Shown one piece after another: positions 52,738-64,000 of a stretch of DNA of 64,000 nt. A program made the translations under genes and the position numbers. Below the pieces are notes generated by a model that did no database searches, was not told the origin of the DNA, and saw only the letters and a list, made by a program, of their open reading frames with translations. This stretch comes from Coturnix japonica (lineage: Eukaryota; Chordata; Aves; Galliformes; Phasianidae). The DNA lies in contig NC_029518.1 in NCBI RefSeq assembly GCF_001577835.2, positions 28,950,532-29,014,531 on the forward strand, read 5' to 3'. Positions within the stretch are counted from its first letter, which is position 1. Every line of letters starts with the position of its first letter.

Positions 52738-53743
52738 TTTAATATGGAGATCACAGGGTATGTTTCTTTTACAGGATTTGCAAAATACATTCTCGTCTGT
52801 TTGAATGCAGATACATCATCACAGAGGAGACAGAGCATACAAGAAAGATCTGTAGTAAAGTTCAGAGATGCACACTGACCGAAGTCTCAATATAATACTA
52901 ACTTGGAACCCAGGTGCAAGTTTTGTCCAAACTGTACACGTGTTTTTAAAAAGATATAGCCTTTCAAAATGTTTATATACTTAAGCATATTCATTAAGAT
53001 CAAACACGTATTAAAACCAGTAAAATTATAGCAGCAATATGAGAGAATATGTGAGCCACATGAAGGTTAACCATTCAAATAAAAACAGCAATTAAATATG
53101 AAAAATTACACTACTCTGATGTTTATGTTAGATAACAAAGATAAGTAACGCACCAATTACATATGCCAAACCATTAAAGAATAAGGACTTGTTCACTTTG
53201 TGAACAATACTGTTGTGTAGCTCAAAGTTAATGTTTAAAAGAACTGTTGAAAGCAAACGTCCACCAGCACAGTCCCGGAGTGCTTCCTGAAGAACTCATC
53301 TGAACCGTTCTGTCGGGTCTGTACAATGACAATTTTTACATTTTGGCTATAGGAACTAAGGATGTTTTAAATACGGATTCCTTACAATTAGGCTTATGTT
53401 ATTTACACTATTCAAAGTTTACTTTTCCTTCCCACAACAAAATGTGCAGGAGGATTTACATGCTATACAATGTAAAAAGAGACTTTAAAAAGCCAGAACA
53501 GTGCGAGTAAAACTGTACAGTGTTTGTTCCCTGCTCCAGTTCATTGCACTAATAGGTTAAAATGGATGAGTTGTCATGCCCAGAAGACTTAATGTAGGAT
53601 CAGAAAATCCACGCACACACAAAGGAGGTAAATGGGCACTGGTTTAGGTATAGTACCAAATGGAAGAAAATACTGTGAGTTATTTCCATGGAAAGCTTCT
53701 CATCATAGGAAGGAACACGGTTAATTCTGAAAGGCAGCCCTCT
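52738..53743 (-). other. Probable FEZ2 3' UTR with ATTAAA signal
   Basis: Downstream of the FEZ2 stop the first plausible polyadenylation signal I find is ATTAAA at 52743-52738, giving a UTR of about 1.0 kb. I saw no AATAAA on the minus strand in this stretch. The end position is inferred only. Confidence 0.4.
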
Positions 53744-53760
53744 TCATGTAGGACACAGAA
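53744..53760 (-). CDS. FEZ2: FEZ2 terminal coding exon (17 nt, VLCPT-stop)
   Basis: After acceptor CTCTTACAG the bases TT complete a Val codon with the G from the previous exon. CTG TGT CCT ACA TGA follow, giving V-L-C-P-T-stop, the invariant FEZ terminus. It lies 4.07 kb from the preceding exon. The match to the expected ending in the expected phase makes this secure despite its size. Confidence 0.88.
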
Positions 53761-56700
53761 CTGTAAGAGACCACAAAGATATCTGAATAAACATCAGTGA
53801 AGTCAGTCAGTATAAAAACGTATCATTTACACTAGAAGTAATTAAATCTTGAATTCTACCCTATCGGTAACACAGCAAAATCTAGAAATCACTTGAAACT
53901 CGCAATTAAGATAACATCTCCTCAAAAGAAGATTAAATAACACAACCTACCATCTTAAACTAACATCATCCAGAAATGAGTTAACTAAAGGTCATGTCTT
54001 AAACAGTGCTCTATGTGGTGCTATATTAGAGAACAGAATGCTAAGTAAAAGGTGACACATGCAATTATGTATTAAAATATGCATTGAAAATTTGGGATTC
54101 TAATTCTACTTTCTAAATCTGGTGTGTGTACTTGAATCACAGACAGTGGGAAGACAAGACATGCCCTTCACATGTTTCTCATTCCTGTTTCACGTACAAG
54201 ACAAACCTCGGAGCAATCCAGCTTTCAAACCAATGCTAGCACAACACAAAAGCAAATAGAGAAGTCAGCTGTAACAATCAAACAAAAATTTCAAAGACAA
54301 GTAGATGAATAGTCTTGTTATGTTAAATGCATATTTTATTAGTAGAATAAGGGTTAAGATCTCACTTCATTAATAAAAAATGTTCTGTTGTTTCTTTAGC
54401 CTTTACCAGATGCCTAAAAGATCAGATAACTAGTTGGAAAACAAGCTGCAAGATGAAAATTATTTCTACTTTTATGGTATCTACATACAGAAAAAAGCCC
54501 AAGAGAAATTAACACTATATATATTTCACCTACTTTACTTGGTGATAATATATTCGGTGTGTAACTGTTTAGCACTATATTTTTTATGTCACAATCACTG
54601 TTTAAGAACCATTGGACAAGAGCACAGAGCTTAGCAACACGTTTTAAAACAGCTTACTGTCATGATACATCTAAGCCATTTGTTTCATCTATATGTACAT
54701 ACATACATACATGCATACTCAGGCCTAGCAACTATGCTGTAAAAATGTCAAAATTATTTACACTTCACGTTTATACTGGAATTGAGGAAGAAAGCCAGTC
54801 TTTCAGTGAATGATGTATTCAAATTGCATGCTTTACTACTAGTAATATATTCTATCCAACTGAAATTAAATCTCCACATTTTGTAAATAAAATAAATAAA
54901 TAAATATAAATAAATTCAGTAAATCTGAAATAACATCAAATGTGATACCAGACAAACTATTCCTAAAAATGTTGATTCTACCTATACGAAATGTATTGAT
55001 TTGCTTCTTAACTATCTGAATTAAGAAACGTTAGCTTCCTGCAGACTTCTATAACTATTTCTCCTTACCTCCATAACTGTAAAACTGGCTAACTCCAGTT
55101 CCCACCAAACCTTCCTCATCTATTACTTTCAATTTGCTGTGAACTCCTCCCTAGCAGGTTACCCCCATGGTGTTTGTTCTTGCCATCATGCATAAGAAGG
55201 AATAATGCATGAAGACAACATAAAGTGATGATTTCTCTGAGATTTCTCCCGACAGCATTTCAGATGACACTTTTACATAAGTTATGGAAAAAACAGCATA
55301 GGAATCATCCATGGTAACACAGGTCAGTAGAAGATCTAGTCATACAACTCTCCTTCAAGTTCTAGACCTACGCTCCAGCTCATGACTGAACTGCTTTGCC
55401 AAAAGAAAGCTACTCAATCATCATTAAAAGAATATATCAAGTATTAGATGATACATATGGTGGGGCTGGTGGTGTCTTCCTACATGATTCAAATTTAGTC
55501 TTTCACAAGCTTTACAATTAATTTTGGCATTTTGTTCAAGATATTTAAAATAGTGACGTTTCTACCAAACACTATAAAGTTCACAGAAGACACAAACTTA
55601 TTTCACTTTCTTTTTGTTTCTATCAGAACAGAAGCAGCAGGATTTGCTTTAAAATGAACACTTTACGGCTCGGTCTTAGAGTTCTATTTACCTTCCAGGC
55701 TTACGACCCTTTTTGTTCCAATTTAGTAGACCAATAATACTATGGAAATCATTAGCATCGCTTTTCACTGATATTTTTTCTTCAGCTCTTGGTTCTAAAC
55801 AATTCGAGCAAACCTTGAGTGGTAGGTGACAATATCTACATTACAATGTAATGCTGGCATATGAGCTGTAAATATTTAGCACAATCTAAATATACCAATG
55901 TGAAATTCAGCTTGGGCTACAGTGACAGATTAAAACTCCATGCTGATTAGATTGAATATTGTGCAAGCAGATCCACAGAAGAGTAAGAAAGCCTTAGTTC
56001 ATGGTTTCTTAGTTCAGAAACCACAATATCTGAGGGGAAATATCTCTTAGTTTCGGTATGAGTGAGGCGAGAGAAAGATTATCCTTTAAACTCCCATAAT
56101 TAGTCTTTTAAAATAGGAGGCACAATGCTTCCCTGAAAGTATACGAAGAACTGTTTGATCCAACACATCTAATGCAAGCAGGATATTTTTGTAATTGTTG
56201 TAACTAGCTGGTAGAACAACCCTGATGGCTTTGGAGTCACGAACGTGTAGAAAAGAGGTAGGAGGGAACCTCAAAGATTCTTAGATCACCCTGTCATATG
56301 TTCAGCTAATCTGTTTTTCTGAGTTCTCTGCAGAAGTTTCCTGCTTCCCTCAGTAGCCAGGATTCTCCTTCTCAGCATCCAAGTAACCTAAAAACTTTTC
56401 TCAATAGTTCTGTCTAAAAATAAGGGGAGAAACCGTAAAAAACACTATCCGTTCAGTTTCTACCAGGTGTAATATAATGGAAAGCAAACAGCTTTAATTA
56501 CTGACAACAGTTCATCACCTTGGATCAAAAATTCTGCTTCATAAAAATAAAGTTTAGTGCCATCACCATTAAAAAACCCCTTCATCTTAAGCTTAAGTGG
56601 CTCTCAGCTCATAATATATCTATCTAACACAAGAACATAATCTATCTATCTAACACAAGAAAGATTTTCAGAAAGGGTAAGCAAACAGTGGAGCAATCAA

Positions 56701-59700
56701 AGGAATCAACTGAAGGAAGCTTTGCACTCTTATTGTATGTGGTAGTTCTACAATGCTACACAAAAATCAGAAATGAGCCTCTTTCAACAGACATCTATTG
56801 AAGCTTCTAGAATGCTGTGTGGTTCTCATCAGTTTTTCTGAAGCAACAGTATTCAGAACTCTATGACATGAGTGGTTAGAATCTGCATAGTAAATACATA
56901 TACCTTAAAAACAACAACTAAAAAAGCCAAACCCCAAAACACAGTAGTAGTCAAATGACTATATTTGATAGATAAATAAATAAATAAATGTTAAGACTTG
57001 GAAAACTTGATGCCAGAAGGAAAGAAAAAACTTTGAAGCATAAAAATGTGAAGCTGAACAGCTGAATATAATCCACATTTGAGTGACAAATAAAATGGCA
57101 GCCATCATTCCTCTAGTATACCTGCTTGTTCTGATCTTGGGAGTTTGATTGATGTTTAAACATGAAAGAAGTGAGAACAACATATATTGCAAGACTTAAG
57201 CAATAACGTAAGTGTTTTTAAGATGTGGGCAAAAACAAAGTCAAAGAAGTGTTTAGAAGCAATTTAACAACCTGGAAACTACCTGGAACAACTCCTTAAA
57301 GTTAAAGCTAGCAGTGATTTTCAAAGTCTGCCATTCTCCTAATAAAAATCAATGCATAAGACTGGAAAATAGATTATTAGTACTCAAACTTCAAGTTAAA
57401 GATGAAGCTACAATGTAAAGTAAATGTAAAATAAGTAATAGAGATTAAAAGGTAACACATTTTTAAACCAAGTTATAAGCACTTCATTTTGCAAATACTA
57501 AGTAGTTTGAATTCTGATTCTGAAAACTTAGTAACAAATGAGCTACACCCATTTTACTTTCTAACCCAGGCTGCTCTGCTCTCACTGATGTCATTCAGCC
57601 ATGTGAATATACATGTGTACTTCACTACATTGTGTTATCCCCCCCAAAACAGTCGTGTTGTATTACAAACTATATGCTCGCAAGCCCCTGAATGAATGAA
57701 AGACTTCTGCAATAAAAGGCTAACATAACTCATAGTGCTGCACTACTCCTTTCAAATACAGCTTTTATATTCAGCATGTTAATATAAAATAATTTAAAAA
57801 AAATGTTTTCTTTGCTAGGAAATGTACTCACCCTTTAAAATATAGTCTGTTAACAAGCTTGGCACTTTCTCGCTATCCTCTTTCATGGCATGAAGGACTG
57901 AAGCGTGGAAACAAAACAAAACAAATAAGTAATTCAGATATTTAGACAACATTAATTGAAAAAAAACCCAGCAAAGATATTCCTTCTATTCATGGGGATA
58001 TGACATATTACTAGCAAGAAGACCCTTAACTGGAGTACAAGAAGAAACACAAGGGACATGTAGTACCTTCACCCTTCACTTGTATAATTCTCAATGTACT
58101 CCACAGTAGGCAGATGAAAGAGATTCATTTTACACAGCTAATTATTTACAGTAAGATGTAACCAATAATGACAACAAAAAATAAAATATATTAAAAAAAT
58201 AAATAAATCACAGAATCATTAAGGTTGGAAAAGACTGCTAAAATCATCTTGTCCAACCACCAGTAAAACCCCACCATGCCTAAACCATTCCATGATTCTA
58301 TCAAATGCATCAAGGCATTTTACCGTCTACTATCAAACTGTTCCTATAAATCTAAAAACAAACAAAAAAAAAGGCCATTGATTCCCTGAGATTTGCTGCT
58401 TCATTTAATTACCCTAATAATTAGTATTTTATTTTTGAATAAACAACCTTAATTATCATGCAAATTGGAGTGTAACATAAAGGACTTTGAACTTAGTAAT
58501 TTCAAAGATCTGGCCTAAGAAAATAAGGAAGAAAAACACTGTCAAAACTCAGGTTTAATTTACATGCCATAATTACTAAAATTTATTAACAACAACAATT
58601 AATCTTATTTGTTTCTGTATTCATTTCAATTTCTGTAAGTCATTACAGTAACATCAGCAAGGCACAGTAAATTTGAACAAAAGGAGGTATTTCAGGTACT
58701 AAAAGGTAGCAGAGACAGAGATACATTCTGGATTATTCCATGACATACAGTATTGCTTTAAGACCCCAATCATGGAAACAATACGAAAACCTTTGTTTTC
58801 TGATGCAAGAGTTTTAGGCAGTAGCTAGAAAATGAATAGTCTGCAAGGACTCAGAAAACCTCAGAAGAGGAGGTCAAAACACATCACATAAATTATAGAG
58901 TGAGACAGAAATAGACAACCATGTATGTATGATTCATTGGTTTGAGCAACCACTTCCATTCACAGAGGACAGGATGAGCTGGGAAAACACCTTTATACTT
59001 ACTTTTGGTTAACGTCTGAAGATCTTCAACAGATGGAGGTCCATTTTTCTTCTCGTAAGGAATGACGGTTGTTAAATACTGTCAAATAAAGAACAGAGTT
59101 ACTTGGCAACCTTTTAACGCTATGTATGTTACCCAGATTCTTTTTGTGAACACTGTAGCTATTAAAATTGTTAGCCCGAAATAACAGCTTTTCAAAAAAT
59201 CGTATTTTGCAAATGATTATGATTCTACTCCTCACACCTAATATCTATTATTACTGAAACTAAACTATTTCTTTTTCCAAATTACGTAAACATCTCTTTA
59301 AAACTCATGCAGCAGAATACTAACAAACAAACAAGGCAACAACAAATGGAAGTCGTAAATAGTCTGGCATTCTTTCTCAGACCCTAAGCTTGGCAGTAGT
59401 AAAATCTAAAATCTCTCCTCTTTCCAGATGTCAAGAACAAGTCCTTCATATATTTTAAGTACTTCTTAAAGCAAAAGCTAGAAAAGCCATCTCACTCTCT
59501 GGTCTCAAACAATAAAATACAGATAAGCCATCTTCAAATGGGCTCCTTCAAATGTAACATAAGTGAAACTTCTATCAAAAATCAGAAAGTAACCATTTCA
59601 TAATATAAAAAAATATACATTTCCAGACAAAACAATTTTTATTTATGTTTCCTTCAAATCATTTGTGAACTGACATTACTCAGCCTTTAAAGGACTGCAG

Positions 59701-62700
59701 AACACATCTGATGCAGGCTGTGAAAAGGCACATGAAATAAGATGTTCAGGTTTGTACAAATGTGCTAACAAGTATTTAGAAAATTTGGCCATATGTTATG
59801 TTAGAAACATTTTTTTGCTTTATTTATGTCCTTGTATGGGATGTATTGACACCTCACTAAAACCTTGAGCAAAGATGGGGTGCTTTACTCCCTACCTATT
59901 ATTTCAGCATTTTCCTCACATCCACTTAGCACAGCAGAGGAAAGCATGTGGTGCTTCCAAGGAAACCATCCACGAGTCAATTTTCAGTTTCTTCCCCAGC
60001 AGATGTATCACAAAGATTTACATCATTCCCAAAATCAAGAAAATCAATAGCTAGATACAAGGCTCTTAAATCTACATATGTCAGAGACAAAAGTAGATCT
60101 ATTAACTCAGAAATCAGATCTCAGGCTCTGCTTTCCAGCCCTCAGAACATTCAAGTGGCATTCTACCCTTTACCAACCCACACATTAAATTACTGAGATA
60201 CATTTAATGACCAAATACACGTTCCCTGTTTTCCTTGCCCCATAATATCTACCTACTGATTTCCCTTTACAATGAAACAGACAAAACCAATAACCATGTA
60301 ATTGTTTTCTTACTTTCCAAAAATCACCTCATTTTTCTCATCACCACTTTACTGTTAACAGTGAGTCCCTACTAAAACTCATTCTCTGAATTACTCTGTG
60401 AAGAATACATTACGAAAACACTTTGAGTATAACTTAATGACATGCCCAAGCATTAAATCCACTGTGACCTGTACATTTTTGACACACATTTGACAATATG
60501 ATAAGCAGCAATCCCCATTGTAATTTGTAGTCACACAAAGTGTTTGATGTGTATAATAACTGAAATGAAAATATCTTGCAATTCCTTCTGGAGATAAGAT
60601 CACAGAAAGAACTGACAGCATTTTGATGCTTTTCGTGCTGTGGTTGGCACTGTATTTTCCCAGCTGCATTATCTGATGGGAACTGGTAGTTCCCACTGGA
60701 AACTTCTCTTTAAATTCTACCATCAGTGAAGACACTTGAAAATTCTAAGTCGTGTTTACTCATGTCTCAAAGACGAAAAAAGGACTACAGTTTTTGAAAG
60801 GAAAGTACCTACCTAGCTTTCAGAGTAGCACTATCCTGAAAATAGCGAAGGTGGCAAACACGATTGAAATTAATGACTGACAGGAGTTTAGAAAGAACTG
60901 AACAAACAGGTCAGAAACTTTATGCTGTGATTGAATGGGTATGAGCCTCAAACTCTTAAGGCATTCAAAAAATTTTGTCTGCTCCTGCATTATTCATTTA
61001 TTTATAATACAACCCCAGGGAGTTACATAACTCTTTTCAGCCACACAAAAATACCTGAACTTAAGTTTATAAGCACAACATGCTCTGGAAAAAAAAAAAA
61101 AGAAAAAAAAAAGACTCAAATGTTCTGAAAGAAGCACTAAGCAAAATTAGATTAAACTCAAGTATCACTGGGTATATGATGATACTTATTCTGCTTTCTA
61201 ACTTGCTGCAGTAAGAAAAACACATCAGTGTCTTAACAGAATGGCCAGAGTTGGGTGAACTGACAAAGCAAAAGTCAGCAAAGCAAGCAAGTGAAGAACA
61301 CAATAGGACTGACACTGTAAGAAAAGTTTTATAACATTACCTAGGAGGCATTTACAGAAAAAATTCCTATCAGCTAACAGACTTTAAACAAATGCCATAG
61401 AAAATGGTCTTCTGGGACTACTTTAGAAAGAGGGAGTATCACACCTTCCTTTCTCCCTTCTTTCTCATTTTAAGCTTCTTATTTTCCACAATTAGCTTTA
61501 GAATACAAGAGAGGAAAACAAAATATATCCCAGCTAACAAGAAATACTATTAGATACGTCAGGAGAAAAGTACAATCATCGTAAAGAACAGCATTAATAA
61601 ATTAATGGGAAAAAAATTACTGGAAGTTATTCAATTAGTGATATTACAGATAAACAACTAAGCAACTTATGATTAGAATCAAGAAGAAAAGATGTGTTTT
61701 TATAAACGTACACATAGAAAATAAGCCTGAGCTGCCCGTTCATATATTTGAAACGGCTCAAAACAGCAGTAGTTAGTATTGTCTGGTAAAGACAGCAGCA
61801 ACAACAACAGAACAAACAGCACAGATGTAACTGTAACTGAAGAGAGTTGAGATAATGTGAGGCAATACAAATTCTATTGGGTTAAGTCTAGCCACGTGCT
61901 CAAAATTCACAAAGCAAGTGACAAATAGCTGAATCTATGCTTTCATTAACACATAGACACATACCTTGCTTGAGAAAGAGGATAAACCCATGATTTATAA
62001 CCTCATGATAATACTACAGTTCTGAAACAAACAGTGAAGTATTATTTTGGAATAAGATATAAAAATCTTGTTTCTCAGGTGTATATAACATCTCCAGGGA
62101 TGCCTACTGTAGCTGGGCTGTGTATAAGTTTCAACAGTTAAACAGTCAACAAAAAGACACAAACATGCCTTTCCCTTTTGTGTTACCTCAGTAATCTGTA
62201 TTGTACGTATTCCACTAATTTTTACATCATGCAGGTTTTCAGTGGTAAAAGGACATACAATACAGTTCATTCATCTTGCAGATGCTACTCAGTTTTAAAG
62301 ATATACCAGTTCTGACCACGGAAAGAAAAAGAAATTCCATTGTAGTCATCCCCCAAGTCCTTTGATGCTGAAAGCTAAACTGGAATGTCAAATCCAGTAT
62401 ATGTTCTTCTGTTGGACATTCGATTTGCACAGACATGCAACATACCCAAAGCAGATATTATGTCAAATCAGACTTTTAGTCTGGGGTAAGAAATAAGAGC
62501 TATTATTTCAGTGCATCAGGGTATTGAGCCCTGACTGTCTCATCCCATTGAAGAAAGGAGAAACGGTAGGCTTGATCGGAGTCCTGAGGCAGACAAAGAC
62601 CACAGATATCAACATTTTTGTTCTGTTTTTTCTTTTTTTGTCTTGGCATATATATTCAACTAATGGCAATTTTCAAGAACTCAGCTCCTACCAAAGGTTC

Positions 62701-62820
62701 AGACAAAGAATGAGGAAAAGAGAAAGGATAACCCAGCACCTGTTTCTCTCCACCCGAGTTTCCAAACGTGTGGCGGAAGCCATTCTGAATGACATTTGAG
62801 ATCCCTTCCATGCTGAAGCG
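53744..62820 (-). CDS. FEZ2: FEZ2, last four coding exons (5' part outside window)
   Basis: Fasciculation and elongation protein zeta-2, a cytosolic coiled-coil adaptor that links cargo to kinesin-1 and acts in axon outgrowth and vesicle transport (family knowledge). Spliced exons 62820-62740, 59078-59003, 57897-57832 and 53760-53744 code for 80 residues. They run from RFSMEGISNV through YLTTVIPYEKKNGPPSVEDL and KEDSEKVPSLLTDYILK to VLCPT and stop. FEZ1 and FEZ2 share this C-terminal region. KNGPPSVEDLQ.LTKIL.AMKEDSEKVPSLL fits FEZ2, while FEZ1 as I recall it has KEDNEKVPTLL. The coiled coil and acidic N-terminus are encoded upstream and absent here. The gene is on the same strand as the opsin, so the opsin lies downstream of it. 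Confidence 0.9.
54884..54915. repeat. (AAAT)n microsatellite
   Basis: AAATAAAATAAATAAATAAATATAAATAAAT, slightly impure, in the FEZ2 last intron. Confidence 0.9.
56618..56661. repeat. Local tandem duplication with TATC unit
   Basis: The 18-mer ATCTATCTAACACAAGAA occurs at 56618 and again at 56644, a 26-bp period. It is inside the FEZ2 last intron and is probably a replication slippage product. Confidence 0.8.
57832..57897 (-). CDS. FEZ2: FEZ2 exon (KEDSEKVPSLLTDYILK)
   Basis: 66 nt coding ILHAMKEDSEKVPSLLTDYI LK plus one base. The acceptor is CACGCTTCAG and the donor AAGG|GTGAGT (phase 1). The first Ile codon is completed by the last base of the preceding exon. Confidence 0.92.
58208..58345 (-). 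repeat. CR1 LINE fragment, minus orientation (FEZ2 intron)
   Basis: TCACAGAATCATTAAGGTTGGAAAAGACTGC with CATCTTGTCCAACCACCAG. It is the same CR1 subtype as at 9618 and is truncated after about 140 bp. Confidence 0.82.
59003..59078 (-). CDS. FEZ2: FEZ2 penultimate-region exon (YLTTVIPYEKK)
   Basis: 76 nt coding YLTTVIPYEKKNGPPSVEDL QTLTK plus one base. The acceptor is TATTTGACAG and the donor AAAA|GTAAGT (phase 1). This is the most conserved part of the FEZ C-terminal region. Confidence 0.92.
62740..62820 (-). CDS. FEZ2: FEZ2 exon, 27-residue in-frame cassette
   Basis: Exactly 81 nt in phase 0 at both ends, coding RFSMEGISNV..NSGGEKQ. The acceptor is TACCTTTAG and the donor CAG|GTGCTG, which is weak for positions +4 to +6. 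An 81-nt symmetric exon with a weak donor suits optional inclusion, and FEZ2 isoforms with and without this segment are known as I recall. Confidence 0.88.
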
Positions 62821-64000
62821 CTAAAGGTAGTGAAAACATGGCAGAGAAAAAAAATGGACAGAGAAAAGTTCAGAAGGCTAGCATTGATCAGCATTTATCA
62901 CAACAGAAAGACAAATGACAAAGACAAGCTCTGAGACGTATTTCAGCACATTTCTATTTCTTTCATTCATCCACTATGTTTTCATTAATAAAAAGCAACC
63001 TGACAGTATCAGCTGAGCAGTATATCCACATAAAATTTAGTTAAACAAGATCCTTCACACTTCAGATCCAAAATTTGTACTTTTATTTTGAGACTTATAT
63101 TTTAAGGTTTGCTGTTTGCTGTTTCACGTCTAAACGTACAAAACACTTGAAGTTTAGTTCACAGTACAAATCTTTAAAGCTTATGTTTGAGCAGTACATC
63201 TCTAGAGACATGAGACACTGGTGATATCAGTTTTACAGATTTTAAGTATCTATAAGAAATATTTTTCAGAGGCAGTCATTTTAATTCCAACCTCTTCAAA
63301 ACATTTTATGCTTCCTTTGCCACTCCTGAAGCAACAATAAGCTATTATCTGTACTTCACCCCTCCCACCCCCTGGCTTATTTTTTTTGTCAGATAAAATA
63401 AGCACAATTGGTTAATAAAGCATTCATGTTAATTTCAAGCTCCATTACATGGAAACCAAGTGAGGAAAAAATAATATATAATCCAACTGCTGTTTTCCTC
63501 ACACATATTGTAATCCTTTTTGCTTGCAGGAAAAGATGATTAAAAAAAGAAACTGGAAGAATTTAGACATTCAGGATTAAATATAAAACTCAGCAATTGG
63601 CAAGAACATAAAAAGAAGAAACTGCTAAGCTGCAGCAGAGGGCAAGGAGTACAATGTGCACACCTGAGCACACTTATGTAAATGTATATATTTATGGGAA
63701 GAGGAGAAAAATGTGCTGGAATACTGGATTCATTTGCTTTCCAAAGCGCAAAAGGGTCAGTAAATAAAGACGCAGATGTTACCAAAGCCATCTCGAGTCT
63801 TTTAAGATATCCTGCTTCAAGGAAATAGTATCTTCATGACTTGAGTATTTTTCATTACTCTTGCTACGTCCTTGTGAAATAAGCGTTGGAAGTATAAGAA
63901 AATGACTTACCCAAAGTCTGTATCAACGACAAAGAATTACAACCTTTGTTCAAATTCAAATGACGTATCTATAGAAGAACCAATTTTCCCAGAATATGAA
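62821..64000. other. FEZ2 upstream intron, no further exon identified
   Basis: I looked for the exon that precedes RFSMEG on the minus strand and found none that convinces. A GTAAGT at 63910-63905 has no open frame that fits. Earlier FEZ2 exons should lie beyond the right edge. Confidence 0.55.

Larger units (their letters stand above)
53761..57831. other. FEZ2 last intron (4.1 kb)
   Basis: AT-rich, with the (AAAT)n tract, a TACA/CATA run near 54698 and the 56618 duplication. No other gene is seen. Confidence 0.65.

Noticed and set aside
53744-62820. Assignment to FEZ1 rather than FEZ2
   Set aside because: The KNGPPSVEDL and KEDSEKVPSLL stretches fit FEZ2 better than the FEZ1 versions I recall, though the 27-residue cassette occurs in both paralogues.
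63905-63990. Possible further FEZ2 exon before GTAAGT at the right edge
   Set aside because: The frame that looks best (SYSGKIGSSIDTSFEFEQR) hits a stop before the donor and matches nothing I know in FEZ2.
1-64000. tRNA, rRNA, CRISPR or bacterial-type operons
   Set aside because: Nothing with these structures was seen. The sequence is vertebrate nuclear DNA.

Overview
This looks like bird nuclear DNA. CR1 LINE fragments with the typical avian 3' tails occur throughout, the genes are split by kilobase introns, and the sequence is AT-rich with few CpGs. Short microsatellites and one probable solo LTR complete the repeat content. I cannot name the species; a galliform such as chicken is a guess.

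Two genes are firmly readable, both on the minus strand. (1) At 17276-39586 there is a complete six-exon opsin. Every junction has AG/GT sites and matching phase, giving a 397-residue seven-helix receptor with the retinal lysine (K294), C108-C184 disulfide pair, WxPY and NPIIY motifs. It belongs with the neuropsin/peropsin/RGR opsins, and I could not assign it to a named orthologue. It has TRY in place of DRY, Asp at the helix-3 counterion position, a shortened second extracellular loop and a long Pro/Ser-rich tail. (2) At 53744-62820 are the last four coding exons of FEZ2 (fasciculation and elongation protein zeta-2), ending in the family terminus VLCPT; its upstream exons lie beyond the right edge.

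Between them (about 42.75-52.36 kb, minus strand) is a series of exon-like segments with good splice sites. Several join in consistent phase, they are richer in CpG than their surroundings, and they encode Cys-rich and membrane-type peptides I do not recognise. I report this as a low-confidence unknown gene and as the main hunt target.

Layout from left to right: 1-16.4 kb has no supported gene, only CR1 pieces at 3.3 and 9.6-10.0 kb, a probable solo LTR at 11.4-11.7 kb and one Cys-rich exon-like ORF at 14.3 kb. The opsin covers 16.4-39.6 kb, with a rearranged CR1 pair in intron 3. A 30-bp perfect inverted repeat flanks opsin exon 1 (37.7 and 40.66 kb). The unknown candidate gene, interleaved with five CR1 fragments, covers 42.7-52.4 kb. 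FEZ2 occupies 52.7-62.8 kb, with intronic sequence beyond.

The opsin should act as a membrane retinal receptor and FEZ2 as a kinesin-1 cargo adaptor. I see no functional link between them beyond neighbourhood and shared strand.
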